Assembly (NCBI GenBank): GCA_039090855.1
Contig: CM076997.1
Location: 165,880,709 to 165,944,708, forward strand
Direction of reading: 5' to 3'
DNA: 64,000 nt
Source: Macrothele yani
Lineage: Eukaryota > Arthropoda > Arachnida > Araneae > Macrothelidae
Shown: positions 1-9,314 of the stretch, one piece after another
Numbering within the stretch: position 1 is the first letter of the stretch
How the letters are laid out: each line of letters starts with the position of its first letter
Position numbers and translations under genes: made by a program
Notes under the pieces: model-generated
What the model was told of the DNA's origin: nothing
The model's input: the letters and a program-made list of their open reading frames with translations, nothing else
Database searches by the model: none

Positions 1-119
1 GGCACTCGTCTCATCGGGTACCGTTCTTGGTATAGTCGCACAGCGGCTCGTCCGTTGCAGTCTGCTGCTCCGTACGCGAGGTGCATATCAGCCATTTCCG
101 CGTACGTGAACTCAGCCAT
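1..119 (-). CDS. N-terminus of a mariner-like transposase with a DUF4817-type helix-turn-helix (cut by window edge)
   Basis: Reading the minus strand from an ATG at 119-117 gives an open frame to the window edge, about 39 codons. It starts MAEFTYAEMADMHLAYG and continues through GRAAVRLYQERYP. This pattern (EMADMHxxYG, then RAAxRLYxERYP) is the DUF4817 N-terminal DNA-binding domain that precedes the DDE domain in many insect mariner-like transposases. The recognition is from family memory, not a search. The catalytic part lies outside the window, so activity cannot be judged. A different frame on the same strand is open further (11-199) but has no family resemblance. Confidence 0.72.
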   Translation of the reverse strand, partial: MAEFTYAEMADMHLAYGAADCNGRAAVRLYQERYPMRRV

Positions 120-310
120 CCTACTACCTCTGCCGGCGGTTTACAAATGCCGGTATCCTGAAAGAACGTATGAGCAGTCTCGTGGCCGAACAACGCCATC
201 TACCGCATGAAGATGGCGTTTCTGCCGCTACATTGCTATGCGATTCCAATTTGTCTTTGTGCAAATTACCCCTCCCAGAAGTTTGAACACGCTTAGGTGA
301 ATCACCCTAT
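1..310 (-). mobile_element. 5' end of a mariner-like DNA transposon (partial)
   Basis: The region upstream of the DUF4817 ORF is relatively GC-rich and ends at about 290-310. There the minus strand reads ATAGGGTGATTCACCTAAG, resembling the terminal inverted repeats of insect mariner-like elements, and it is bordered by TATA. The other terminus is beyond the left edge, so the element's boundaries and its target duplication cannot be confirmed here. Confidence 0.5.
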
Positions 311-1025
311 ATGTAATAGTCACAAGACTGTAGTCTCTGAATTCAAGTACAGATTTTATATTTTTCAATGTTCTAATTAACACTTAACCTGAAGAACAGA
401 AGAACACAATTGTCAACAGATGAAACGCGAACTCAGAAACTGCAGTTTTTTTTTATTTCCTTACATATTTAAATACCTAGATCACAATATGGGTCTCTAG
501 CTCAGGACCATTCTTTCCATGGAACCGAGAGAACCAGCACCGCCATAAGAACATCAACTTGAAAAAGGAATCAAGCAAGGTCAAACATCCGATGATTAAC
601 CGGAGTCTCAGGTCTCTATCCACTCCTCCACTGAGGCAGCGGTAGGTTCCTAATTAACAAAGAAAAGGAAACAGTAATGGAGACTAAGAAATATTTTACG
701 CCCGATGTAAAAAATGTACCATTCTCAGACATTTCAAACTTAATCATTTATTGATCACACAAGTAAAGGAGCTAGGATTTATGTTGGGGGCGGGGATTAA
801 GTCTAACTGATATGTGAGCCGTACTCAGTGATATACAAAGAAAGAGAACTGAGCTCCCAGCCCGAATATGTTTTCCATAAAACTTTCAAGAAGTGTAATG
901 GGAACGACAAAACGAGTCATTTTTTTAATTCCAATTTGCGTCCAAGAAGAGACAATAGTGCAGAAACGGTCTATATCGAAAAGTAAGATAATCGAAATAT
1001 TAGATTTTGTTCATTTTGGCTGTTC

Positions 1026-1070
<45 letters not shown>

Positions 1071-2335
1071 CATATATTTGTACTTGGTAAAGAAGCCGTT
1101 GCCTTCTGTCATGAAAAACAAGGCCGCTAAACTTATCAACATCAAAAACATTCTCTCTTTGGCGTTACCATAATACTTTAACTAAAGATGAATTACGTAA
1201 AAAATGTCTCTTGAAGGTTTCGGATCTGTTGGACCCAATCCTGGCTGCGTCACTACATCTCACTCTGCTCTTTGACCTTCAATTTCTTTTATCACACTGT
1301 AGGAAAATCACGACAGCCTTAAAAGAAGAACAGATCTCTTCATCTGATATTCTGTACGAACTGCACAGAAACAGAAGATACCATTTCCGAAAAACGATAC
1401 ATCATAAGATGAAAAATGGCTTTATTTTTATCATTTACCTTTGTTTTTATATATATATATGGTTCTTTGGCTAGTAAGAATAAGAATTAATCAGACGCAA
1501 ACTGTTCCTTAACTTCTTTTGTGTATGCGCCTCTCGTATTACTATTGTTCAGATATACGTTTCTGATAAATATTTAAAACACAACACCGGTGGATAGTCC
1601 AAATTAATCATTGAAAAATAAACCAGACTTTCTTACTTTGTTTCACTTTTTCTTAATGTATTGCCTGTATTTGCTTCGTTTGATATATTAAAATAGGAAG
1701 CAATTTCTCTCGATATATCATGCATCGCACGATGTGATGGGTTTCGCAGAGGCTTAAACAATTACTAAATCAATACATCTCCTATTCAAGACATATGTAG
1801 CAGTTTCTTAAGATACTACTAGATCTTTCAGTCTGTCGCTCGCCAGAAGCAAGGATTCTTTCTTGTCTCCTGCATAAATAATGAACGATGAAGGTAATAG
1901 AACATTTCAGCTGAAAAACGTAGGTGCTTTTATTCCAAAATATTTAATGTTTCAAAATCGCTTGAACTAGATGCCTCCTTACGATATTTGTTATAACGAG
2001 CGCCATAGGAAGTCTATAAAGCAAATCCAGCATTTTGGCATCCGGAATGTAGTATGTACTTAAATGTGCTTTTGATGCATGTTGTATGGGGTTTACTTTA
2101 CTGAGTGCAGTTGAATAGCATTATACTGCTTCGAATAAGTGGGAAAGACTTCATCAACACAATGTTAGGTTGGGTCTATGAAGTTCCGAAAAGGAACATT
2201 TTTGCCTCTTATTTTATTCTAGAAAGAGCCATAGCTTAATATCTTATATGTATACTGAAACATATGGGAAAGCGGTTCATCGTTGTAGTATTTAAAAGCA
2301 AATAGCAGGTGTTACATTTCTGAAGCGATTACGTT
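311..2335. other. AT-rich stretch without recognisable gene
   Basis: No conserved coding region was recognised. Short open frames at 868-1173 and 1211-1474 have no family resemblance, and the first runs through a CT microsatellite. Short T, A and TA runs are scattered. Probably old degraded intergenic sequence. Confidence 0.5.
1026..1070. repeat. (CT)n microsatellite
   Basis: An almost pure run of CT dinucleotides of about 40 bp, ending in imperfect TGTCTCTCC. Confidence 0.95.
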
Positions 2336-2520
2336 ATTGTAAATTACAAAATTTTCTTAAAAACTACACTTTTCAATTCAGAACCACCAAATCTGGTATA
2401 CTATCTCATGGTACTTTAACTTAGATGCTAGACGATTTTTTGAAGGGGTTGCAGCCCGGGGGGTAAGGGCCCCCTCATAGAAACAATTCGCAATTCGCAA
2501 AATCTACATTTCAAAATTGC
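2336..2520 (+). repeat. Satellite monomer(s), left outlier of the array
   Basis: One and a half units of the satellite that dominates 3.7-4.9 kb. They contain the hallmarks TGGTATACTATCTCATGGTA, CTAGACGATTTTTTG and a GC hairpin (CCCGGGGGGT...GGCCCCC). The unit is interrupted at about 2,520 by a truncated non-LTR element, after which the same array resumes at about 3,675. Confidence 0.85.
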
Positions 2521-3674
2521 CTGTATTCTTCAGTAAAATAACATTTCTATGTACATGACAATGGAATTCTGCCAATAAATACAGCGGTATATACATCAGC
2601 TGGAAAGTTCCAGTGAAACGTAAAACAAAATATTGTTAAAATCATAAAAAAAATTATTTCGCCACGTAGGGCGAAGGAGAGGCAGACAATAAAGCACGAG
2701 CGATACAAACGAAAATGTTTACCTACAGTATTGTAGACAGGGCAAGACATGATTCTATACTATGCACAAATTCCAATTAAGCATTACTACCATACTAAAG
2801 ATTAAACATTAGGTACTAATTCACAGAAATGCAACAGTGATGCTACGTTCAAAATTTACAACATATGTACAGAAGTATTCAGTGACAAGGGGAAATAACG
2901 CTAAATGTACTCAGAAGGGCATCTTGTTACATTATATTATACACAGAGTGACTAATATTTAAAAAAAAATATTCAACATAATGAAGGGGACATTGCGTGG
3001 GCAGTAGACTGTGCAGAAGGAAGAATTATATACAACAACATAAAACCCAACATTATCGAAGAGAACATGGGAAACATGGTGAGCTATCTTCAATGGCACA
3101 TTAAAACAGAAAAATCACAAATAGCGAAGCACCAAAATTAATACGTAAAAACATGATTTGTTACAGTGAACGTGGGCGACAACAAAAATCCCACTTATGG
3201 GTTGAGATGTAACTGCAAATTGTGGATATGGAACCACCCAGCCGATTGGGCCCAAGTGGATTGAAAAACGCTATCGGTGTTTGTTGAGGCAGCACGAGAG
3301 TGCTCCATTTGGAGGCGAGTGGTTAACCGTGCTAGGAAGCGTCTCCGAATGATAGCACTTGCCTCCTGAGGAGGTGGAATAAGAGCAGGAAAGCGTTGTT
3401 GAAGATGGAAAGCATAGACAGTGAACTTCACAAGAAGAAAAATATAACGGCACACAGGAGGCAAGTGAGTAGGTGGATGCTTTGTTTGGAGTAGCCAAGC
3501 ATATGCAAGAAATGGTAACGATCGAGCACAAATTCGATCAGCAAGACGAAATGCTGTGTTTAGGACTGGCAGGAGAACGGGGCAGAATAGGTATTGATGT
3601 TGGACGTCGCTGACTTCAGGGCAAAAGGAGCACTGCGGAGAGGTGAGAAGGGTCATGCGAAACAGTACTGATGG
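2521..3674 (-). mobile_element. 5'-truncated non-LTR retrotransposon inside the satellite
   Basis: This non-satellite block lies between satellite units. Its right part (3,195-3,674, minus) encodes the C-terminal end of an ORF2 related to, but clearly different from, the large LINE at 5-11 kb. The remaining 0.65 kb (2,521-3,194) would be its 3' UTR. The 5' end is truncated at about 3,674, within the residues just before the zinc knuckle. The satellite flanks read CTACATTTCAAAATT on the left and GTACAGTTTTTAATTT on the right. These are homologous positions of the monomer, so a short, now diverged target duplication is plausible. Confidence 0.72.
3195..3674 (-). pseudogene. ORF2 C-terminal fragment of a LINE (zinc-knuckle region)
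   Basis: About 158 codons are open on the minus strand. The start MTLLTSPQCSFCPEVSD matches MTLLSSPLCPFCAGEAD in the large LINE's ORF2. It keeps the same zinc-binding spacing C-x2-C-x7-H-x4-C (CSFC...H...C). Downstream similarity continues (LLPVLNTAF vs LLPMLNLAF, VCRYIFLLVK vs VCTYIFVLVK, FQSTWAQSAGWF vs FSTWSPAAPWF). By eye roughly four residues in ten agree, so this is a separate lineage rather than a recent copy. No endonuclease or reverse transcriptase is present, so it is non-functional. Confidence 0.75.
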
Positions 3675-4926
3675 TACAGTTTTTAATTTAGAACCACCGA
3701 ATTTGGTATACTATCTCATGGTACCCTAACTTAGACGGCAGACCGTTTTTGGAACGGGTCAAGGCCCGGGGGTCAGAGCCCCCACATACAAAATTTTCTT
3801 AAAAACTACAGTTTTCAATTCAGAACCACCTAATCTGGTGTACTATCTCATGTTACTCTAACTTAGACAGTAGACCGCTTTGGAACGTGTCAAGGCCCGG
3901 GGGCCAGAGCCCCCACATACATAATTTTCTTAAAAACTACAGTTTTCAATTCAGAACCACCTAATCTGGTATACTATGTCATGGTACTCTAACTCACACG
4001 CTAGACGATTTTTTGAAGGGGTTGCAGCGCGGGGGGTAAGGGCCCCCTCATAAAAAAATTCGCAAAATCTACAGTTTCGAATTTAAAACCACCAAATTTG
4101 GTATACTATCTCATGGTACTCAAACTTAGACGGCAGACCGTCTTTGGAACGGGTCGAGGCCCGGGGGTCCGAGCCCCCACATACAAAATTTTCTTAAAAA
4201 CTACAGTTTTCAATTCAGAACCACCTAATCTGGTGTACTATCTCATGTTACTCTAACTTACACGCTAGACGATTTTTTGAAGGGGTTGCAGCCCGGGGGT
4301 ATAAAAAAATTCGCAAAATCTACAGTTTCCAATTAAAAACAACAAAATTTGGTATACTATCTCATGGAACTCTAACTTAGACGGCAGACCGTTTTTGGAA
4401 CGGGTAAAGGCTCGGGGGTCAGAGCCCCCCGCATACAAAATTCTCTTAAAATCTACAGTTTTCAATTCAGAACTACCAAATCTGGTATACTATCTCATGG
4501 TACACTAACTTAGACGCTACATGGTTTTTGGAAGGGGTTGGAGCCCGGGGGGGTTGGAGCCGGGGGGGGGGGGTAAGAGCCCCCCCCCAATGAAAATGCC
4601 GTAAAATCTACAGTTTTCAATTTAGAACCACCAAATTTGGTATACTATCTCATGGTACTCTAACTTAGACGGTAGACCGTTTTTGGAAAGGATCAAGGCC
4701 CGGAGGTCAGAGCCATCCCCCCATAATTTTTTTGTAAAATGTACAGTTTTGAATTTAGAACCATTAAGTATGTTATCATGAAACTCAAACTTAGACGCCA
4801 GACGGTTTTTGGAATGGGTTGGAGCCCAGGAGTCAGAGCCCCCCCCCCCTACCCGAATAAAAAAAAATTAGTAAAATCTACAGTTTCCAATTTAGAATCA
4901 CCAAATTTGGTATACTATCTCATGGT
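3675..4926 (+). repeat. Satellite array, about 10 monomers of 119-155 bp
   Basis: The anchor ATCTCATG (or a close variant) recurs at about 3,713, 3,844, 3,975, 4,101, 4,240, 4,359, 4,492, 4,647, 4,775 and 4,917, giving units of about 120-140 bp. The longest is 155 bp where G/C runs have expanded. Each monomer contains TTTAGAACCACCAAATTTGG, then TATACTATCTCATGGTA, then CTTAGACGGTAGACCG, then a hairpin GGGGGTCAGAGCCCCC. No open reading frame is conserved between units. Confidence 0.93.
4240..4926 (+). repeat. Left copy of a ~0.69-kb direct repeat bordering the large LINE
   Basis: This five-monomer block is repeated almost base for base at 11,357-12,011. Apart from length changes in G/C/A runs, a short deletion and one expanded GGTTGGAGCC stretch, only a handful of substitutions separate the two copies. 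The left copy ends exactly where the retrotransposon's 3' end begins. The right copy begins exactly where its 5' end stops. That is the geometry of a target-site duplication. Confidence 0.85.
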
Positions 4927-4939
4927 GTTCACAAAGTAT

Positions 4940-5540
4940 TTATTCAAGGAATGTACATGAGACGAGCAAGAGAAAAACGTCTCAAAAAAAACAGTGACAC
5001 ATGAATGCACTATTTACAGATGACAGTAGATACCTATTTACAATATATACATGACATTTAGATGTAAACAAATCTTGAGTAGATCGTACACACTAGGTTG
5101 AGTAGAGCTGGCAAGGGTTCAGGTAGAGCAGCACAGAGTAAAATGTTATAATATAGTCTTATGAGCACAAACTGTACTGTGCAGCGAAGGTGGAGTCCCA
5201 ACAACCCCAAGGCCTCTGGGGACCATGGAGAGAAGAAGCTGGGTTCACTTGAAGACGCAACGGCACCGTTATGAAAACAAGATAAGTACATGTACATGAG
5301 ACGAGCAAAAGTAGAATGCCCGATAATTGTGACATAGAAATGGGATATGTACAGATGACTGTAGAAACAAAGAGACATTATAGTTGCATGACATTCAGAT
5401 GGAAATAGATGTTCAGGAATCTCGTGGAGATAAGACATACCTTGATGAGCAGGTGTGACGAAGGTTTCGGATAAAGAGTCACTGTCACTGTTAAATAGTC
5501 ATACAAGCATCAACTGTAAGATGCAATGACGTCGGTGTCC
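4940..5540 (-). repeat. Two ~340-bp tandem units at the LINE 3' end
   Basis: GTACATGAGACGAGCAA occurs at about 4,952 and 5,292, and the motif GGTTCACTT...GCAACGGC occurs at about 5,242 and 5,582, both with a period close to 340 bp. The downstream unit therefore contains a second copy of the last ORF2 codons (SSSEPSFFSPWSPEA against ARQSEPSFFSTWSPAA) followed by a second copy of the 3' UTR. The units have diverged, so this is not a very recent duplication. Confidence 0.75.
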
Positions 5541-8070
5541 CAGCGAACCATGGGGCCGCTGGGGACCATGTAGAGAAGAAGCTTGGTTCACTTTGTCGAG
5601 CAACGGCGGTGTGGTACTCAAGGCGTAATCGAGAAAGGAGACATTCCCGAAAAAAACTGAGCAACGCGGCACTTGCGTGAAGTACCGTAGGAGGCACCTC
5701 CCGAGCACGACACTGTTGATGATAGACGTGTATAACGTGTTTCACTAGGACAAAAATGTAGGTGCAGACTACAGGGAGTCTGATTGAAGGCACAAGGTTG
5801 AGCAACAGCGTTCGGTAAGCACTGAAGGAAATATCAGTTGTACAGGATCTTTGCGCAATCGAAAAGGCAAGATTCAGCATTGGTAGCAGTATAGTGCAAT
5901 ATTGATAGACATGACTCACATCTGCCTCCCCGGCGCAGAAAGGGCAGAGTGGGGAGGAAAGAAGGGTCATCCGGTGCAAGATTGAGGGTACGGGAAGACG
6001 GTTATGTAAGAAAAACCAGTGGGTGTTGATCTCTGGGGGTGTAGATAGAGGAGAGAGGGTGGCAGACCACACAGCAGAGAGAGCGGAAGACGGGATATCA
6101 GGGATAGGTGTAGGCGTAGAAGAGCGGGAGAGAGAGAGAAATCTGTAAAGAGCGGATGTGGAGAAGGAGAAAATCGGAAGATCTATGCCGTGAGCCGACA
6201 AGAGAAAGGGGAGGGGGAGAGACGCGGATAGAACGGGAACGAGACCGGCGGGGGAAGCAAGATCGGGAAAGAGAGAAATAAGGGATGAGAGTAAGGAGGT
6301 GTGAACCTTAAGAGCATGGGGTAGAGCACGAATAGCAGGAGGAAAGTCGGAGAAGGAGCGCCAGAGAAAATCAGGGGTGACAAGGTCTCGGACTGTGACT
6401 ACTCCGGCGCGGAGCCAGGTGGGGAAAGCAAAACAGGGGAGGTGCGGAGGATGAATGACGGAGGAGAAAAATAGAGGTTCTGAGAGTAGTTCGGAGGTTG
6501 TAGCTGGTGGAGAGCGAGACAGAGGGAAAGAGCGAAGCAAGGTGATAGCCTCCCGATAGACAGGAGGTAAGTTGGAAAGGAGGGGGCAGTGATCCATTAA
6601 TAGATAGGAAAGAAAAGTAAGGTGGGGATTACGCGGGGAGACAGTGACGTCCCGGGTTGTCTCCGCAGGCAGAACAGGTGAAGCAAGAAGGCGAAGAAAT
6701 GCAGACACTCGGAATGCCTGATAGTATAACCGCACGTCAAGCAGTCCAATACCGCCATTCTGAGGAGACAAGCTGAGAAGTGAAGCGTTAACCCAATGAT
6801 GACCAGCCCACACGATATTGGTTTGGCACCGGGTGATTGCAAGAAGACGATAGACAGGTTGTTTGGACGCAAGCCAAGAGAACGTGCACATGGATAACAA
6901 ATATGTTCGAGTGATCTGGGCACGCTGGTACAGAGAAGTGCAGAACTGTGATTGTCTCCAGTTGGCAGCCGTACGCAGCAGGCGGGGGTGCAGTGCATTC
7001 CACGTTATCGTCGAGGCTGTAGGAGGTTTGCCCAGGTGCACTCCTAGAAAACGCTGTGAGGATGTGGACCATTCGGCTCCCCATGGAGAGTCGGTTCGAC
7101 TAGCCCACGACCCACACCACAAGCCAGTGCTTTTTGACTCGTTTAGCGTGGCACTAGAACAAGAGGCATACCGAGCGTAGAGGTGGCGAAGTTTGCAGAA
7201 TTGTGCATCTTGTCGAACACAAAAAGTCACGTCATCAGCATAGGCAACATAGGTGATACTATGATGGCGAGTGCTGGCGACCACTGGAGGCAGAGAAGCA
7301 TAGAAGGATCTGTGAACGGAGCGGAGAAAAGGTTCGATCGCAAGAGCAAAGAGCTGTCCGGACAAGGGGCAGCCTTGCCGGACGCCGCGACGGAAAGGAA
7401 TTGGCGCTGTGAGAAGGGTGGGCAACCTGACGTGGAAAGTGGCGTCCTGATAGAGGGAGAGGAGAACAGAAACAAAAGGAGGTGGAAACCCGAAACTATA
7501 AAGTGTAGACGAGAGGTAAGCGTGAGAAATATTATCAAAGGCGGATTGTTGATCGAGAGACAGCAGAGCAAGAGGTTCAGAGCGAGATCGAGCGAGATGG
7601 ATTAGGTCACTGAGAAGTTGAATGTTATGCGAGATGGAGCGCCCTGGGACAGTGTAGGTCTGGTTAGAGGACAGGATGTGGGGGAGGATTGGATTAATAC
7701 GGCGCGAGAGTAGTTTAGAATAAAGCTTGTAATCAAGATTCAGAAGTGAGATGGGACGCCAGTTCCCCAAGTCTAGGAGATCACCCTTCTTTGGGAAGAG
7801 GACTATATGGGCAATTGTGAAACTCCTCGGAAGGGTGGATAGGTGGAAAGCAGCGGAGAAAGCACTAAGCAGAAAAGGAAGGAGGGCTGGGAGGAAAGCT
7901 TTGTAGAAACAGAAAGGAAGTCCATCTGGGCCAGGTGCAGCCTTGGAGTTTAGAGAAGAAAACGTCTCGGAAATCTCTGTTAGCGTGGGAGGCCGGAGGA
8001 GAGAATCAGAAAAATAAGAGGGGACTTGAGGTAAAGCAGAGTGTAGACCAGATAAGGCAGTGCAGGAGTC
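5491..8070 (-). CDS. LINE ORF2, reverse transcriptase and C-terminal part
   Basis: The frame is open from a TGA at 8,073-8,071 down to the stop at 5,491, 859 codons. It begins within the endonuclease-RT linker and is the in-phase continuation of ORF2 after a one-base shift near 8,070. It has the N-terminal RT motif KAAPGPDGLPFCFYK and then GNWRPISLLNLDYKLYSK. Box A SLDQQSAFD, the RQGCPLS box and the catalytic YAYADDVTF follow, so the aspartates of the polymerase site are intact. GGIGLLDV and a C-x2-C-x7-H-x4-C zinc knuckle (CPFCAGEADVSHVYQYC, near 5,946) follow toward the C-terminus, as in L1/Tx1-group elements. The product would prime reverse transcription from nicked DNA in the nucleus. Confidence 0.88.
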   Translation of the reverse strand, partial: DSCTALSGLHSALPQVPSYFSDSLLRPPTLTEISETFSSLNSKAAPGPDGLPFCFYKAFLPALLPFLLSAFSAAFHLSTLPRSFTIAHIVLFPKKGDLLDLGNWRPISLLNLDYKLYSKLLSRRINPILPHILSSNQTYTVPGRSISHNIQLLSDLIHLARSRSEPLALLSLDQQSAFDNISHAYLSSTLYSFGFPPPFVSVLLSLYQDATFHVRLPTLLTAPIPFRRGVRQGCPLSGQLFALAIEPFLRSVHRSFYASLPPVVASTRHHSITYVAYADDVTFCVRQDAQFCKLRHLYARYASCSSATLNESKSTGLWCGSWASRTDSPWGAEWSTSSQRFLGVHLGKPPTASTITWNALHPRLLRTAANWRQSQFCTSLYQRAQITRTYLLSMCTFSWLASKQPVYRLLAITRCQTNIVWAGHHWVNASLLSLSPQNGGIGLLDVRLYYQAFRVSAFLRLLASPVLPAETTRDVTVSPRNPHLTFLSYLLMDHCPLLSNLPPVYREAITLLRSFPLSRSPPATTSELLSEPLFFSSVIHPPHLPCFAFPTWLRAGVVTVRDLVTPDFLWRSFSDFPPAIRALPHALKVHTSLLSSLISLFPDLASPAGLVPVLSASLPLPFLLSAHGIDLPIFSFSTSALYRFLSLSRSSTPTPIPDIPSSALSAVWSATLSPLSTPPEINTHWFFLHNRLPVPSILHRMTLLSSPLCPFCAGEADVSHVYQYCTILLPMLNLAFSIAQRSCTTDISFSAYRTLLLNLVPSIRLPVVCTYIFVLVKHVIHVYHQQCRAREVPPTVLHASAALLSFFRECLLSRLRLEYHTAVARQSEPSFFSTWSPAAPWFAGTPTSLHLTVDACMTI

Positions 8071-9314
8071 TCACAAAACTTCGTTGTAAAATAGCTGCGG
8101 GCAACAGAACAAAGAGTAACTGGGTCAGAGGATACCTCGCCAGTAGAGAGGCGGAGATGGCGAATTGAAGCAGAGGCATGACGCTTAGATTCAAGATTGG
8201 AAAGAAACTCATAAGTGCAGGCATCGGGCGCGAGATGCTGTAATCTCAGCCGCCGAATGACCTGTTGCGCGAGTGGGACTAGGAGAGAATTCAGTTCAGC
8301 CTTATACACAGCAAAAAGAGGGTCAGCCATATTTATAAGGGAAAGCATCGTACGGATGTGATCCAAACTCATCCTCTGTAGCGTCGTGATCGTAAAAGCC
8401 TGATTTCGCACATGAAGCAAGAGGCGATGTTTTACCTCCAGCCAGAAAGTCAGGGCACACGGCGCAGACTGCAGTTGCGTGCGCCATTCGGAGAGGAAAT
8501 GGCGGACTGAAGAGCAAAAACCGGCGTCATCCAAAAGAGCGGCATCAAATGTCCACGGCCGGGTTGTCCTGTGCTGTGCATGAGTGTGGAACACTGTGAG
8601 AGTGATGGCGCAATGGTCGGACGACGCAGTGGGTTGGCAGCAGGATGCAGAGATCGCTGGAAGAAGTATGGGCGTGGTATAAAATCTGTCAAGTCTGGCC
8701 GTGGCCGGGTTTATTGCACCAGATGCACGCCAGGTATGGGAGGGCGTAGTCGGATATAAGTGTCGATGGACATCTATCAGTGAGAAATCAAAAACGAGGG
8801 ACTGTAGCTGCTGTACAAGGTCTGCACGATGTTCGCGTGAAGGCGGGGAACGATCAAGTTGAGGGTGTAGAGTACAATTAAAGTCGCCACCAACGAGAAC
8901 TCGGTCGGTGGCAGGTATACCAGAGAGTGCACCGCGAAAGCACAGAAAAAGCTCCGACACATAAGTGGAGGTGTTTGGCACGTAGATGTTAAAGATATGA
9001 AACCTCTCCGTTTCAATAGTGAACGTGACTTGTTGTAAGAGATCACGACAGAGATTTTTTACAGAGAAGAGAGTCATCGTAGAGCGAAAAGTCGAGCGTA
9101 CCCCGACAGCAATACCACCATATGATGAACAGCTGAATGCGTGGTGGAAAGCAAAATTCCATGATCGCCAGCGGGTAAACAAAGTGGTAGGATGACAGTT
9201 CGTCTCTTGTAAAAGTAGCACGTCCGCACTCAGTGGGGAAAGGTCCTCATAGGCTAAGGCGTTCGCAAGTGGTGTCGCAAAACCGCGACAATTAAGTGAC
9301 GTGACCTTGAACTT
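7980..9314 (-). CDS. LINE ORF2, apurinic/apyrimidinic-type endonuclease part
   Basis: The frame is open from just after a TAA at 9,317-9,315. The first residues are KFKVTSLNCRGFATPLANAL, the canonical start of an APE-type endonuclease. Catalytic and fold motifs are all visible: LNCRG (Asn), LLLQET (Glu), IYVPN, GGDFNC (Asp/Asn), RLDRFYTT and SSDHCAIT (Asp/His). The domain therefore looks enzymatically intact and would nick target DNA. There is no obvious ATG at the start. The frame overlaps the end of ORF1 (stop at 9,292) by about 20 bases, suggesting coupled translation. The phase shifts relative to the RT frame near 8,070; from there to 7,980 the endonuclease frame reads junk. Confidence 0.87.
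   Translation of the reverse strand, partial: KFKVTSLNCRGFATPLANALAYEDLSPLSADVLLLQETNCHPTTLFTRWRSWNFAFHHAFSCSSYGGIAVGVRSTFRSTMTLFSVKNLCRDLLQQVTFTIETERFHIFNIYVPNTSTYVSELFLCFRGALSGIPATDRVLVGGDFNCTLHPQLDRSPPSREHRADLVQQLQSLVFDFSLIDVHRHLYPTTPSHTWRASGAINPATARLDRFYTTPILLPAISASCCQPTASSDHCAITLTVFHTHAQHRTTRPWTFDAALLDDAGFCSSVRHFLSEWRTQLQSAPCALTFWLEVKHRLLLHVRNQAFTITTLQRMSLDHIRTMLSLINMADPLFAVYKAELNSLLVPLAQQVIRRLRLQHLAPDACTYEFLSNLESKRHASASIRHLRLSTGEVSSDPVTLCSVARSYFTTKFCETPALPYLVYTLLYLKSPLIFLILSSGLPR

Noticed and set aside
3675..4926. Regularly spaced repeats as a CRISPR array
   Set aside because: Units are 120-140 bp of continuous similarity with no unique spacers, in a eukaryotic context. This is a satellite.
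7183..7605. 140-codon plus-strand open frame inside the LINE
   Set aside because: Antisense shadow of the reverse transcriptase. Its length follows from the GC-rich sense codons, and no family resemblance was seen.
8060..8075. Programmed ribosomal frameshift within ORF2
   Set aside because: No slippery heptamer or pseudoknot was evident, and ORF2 of this class is normally continuous. A plain indel is simpler.
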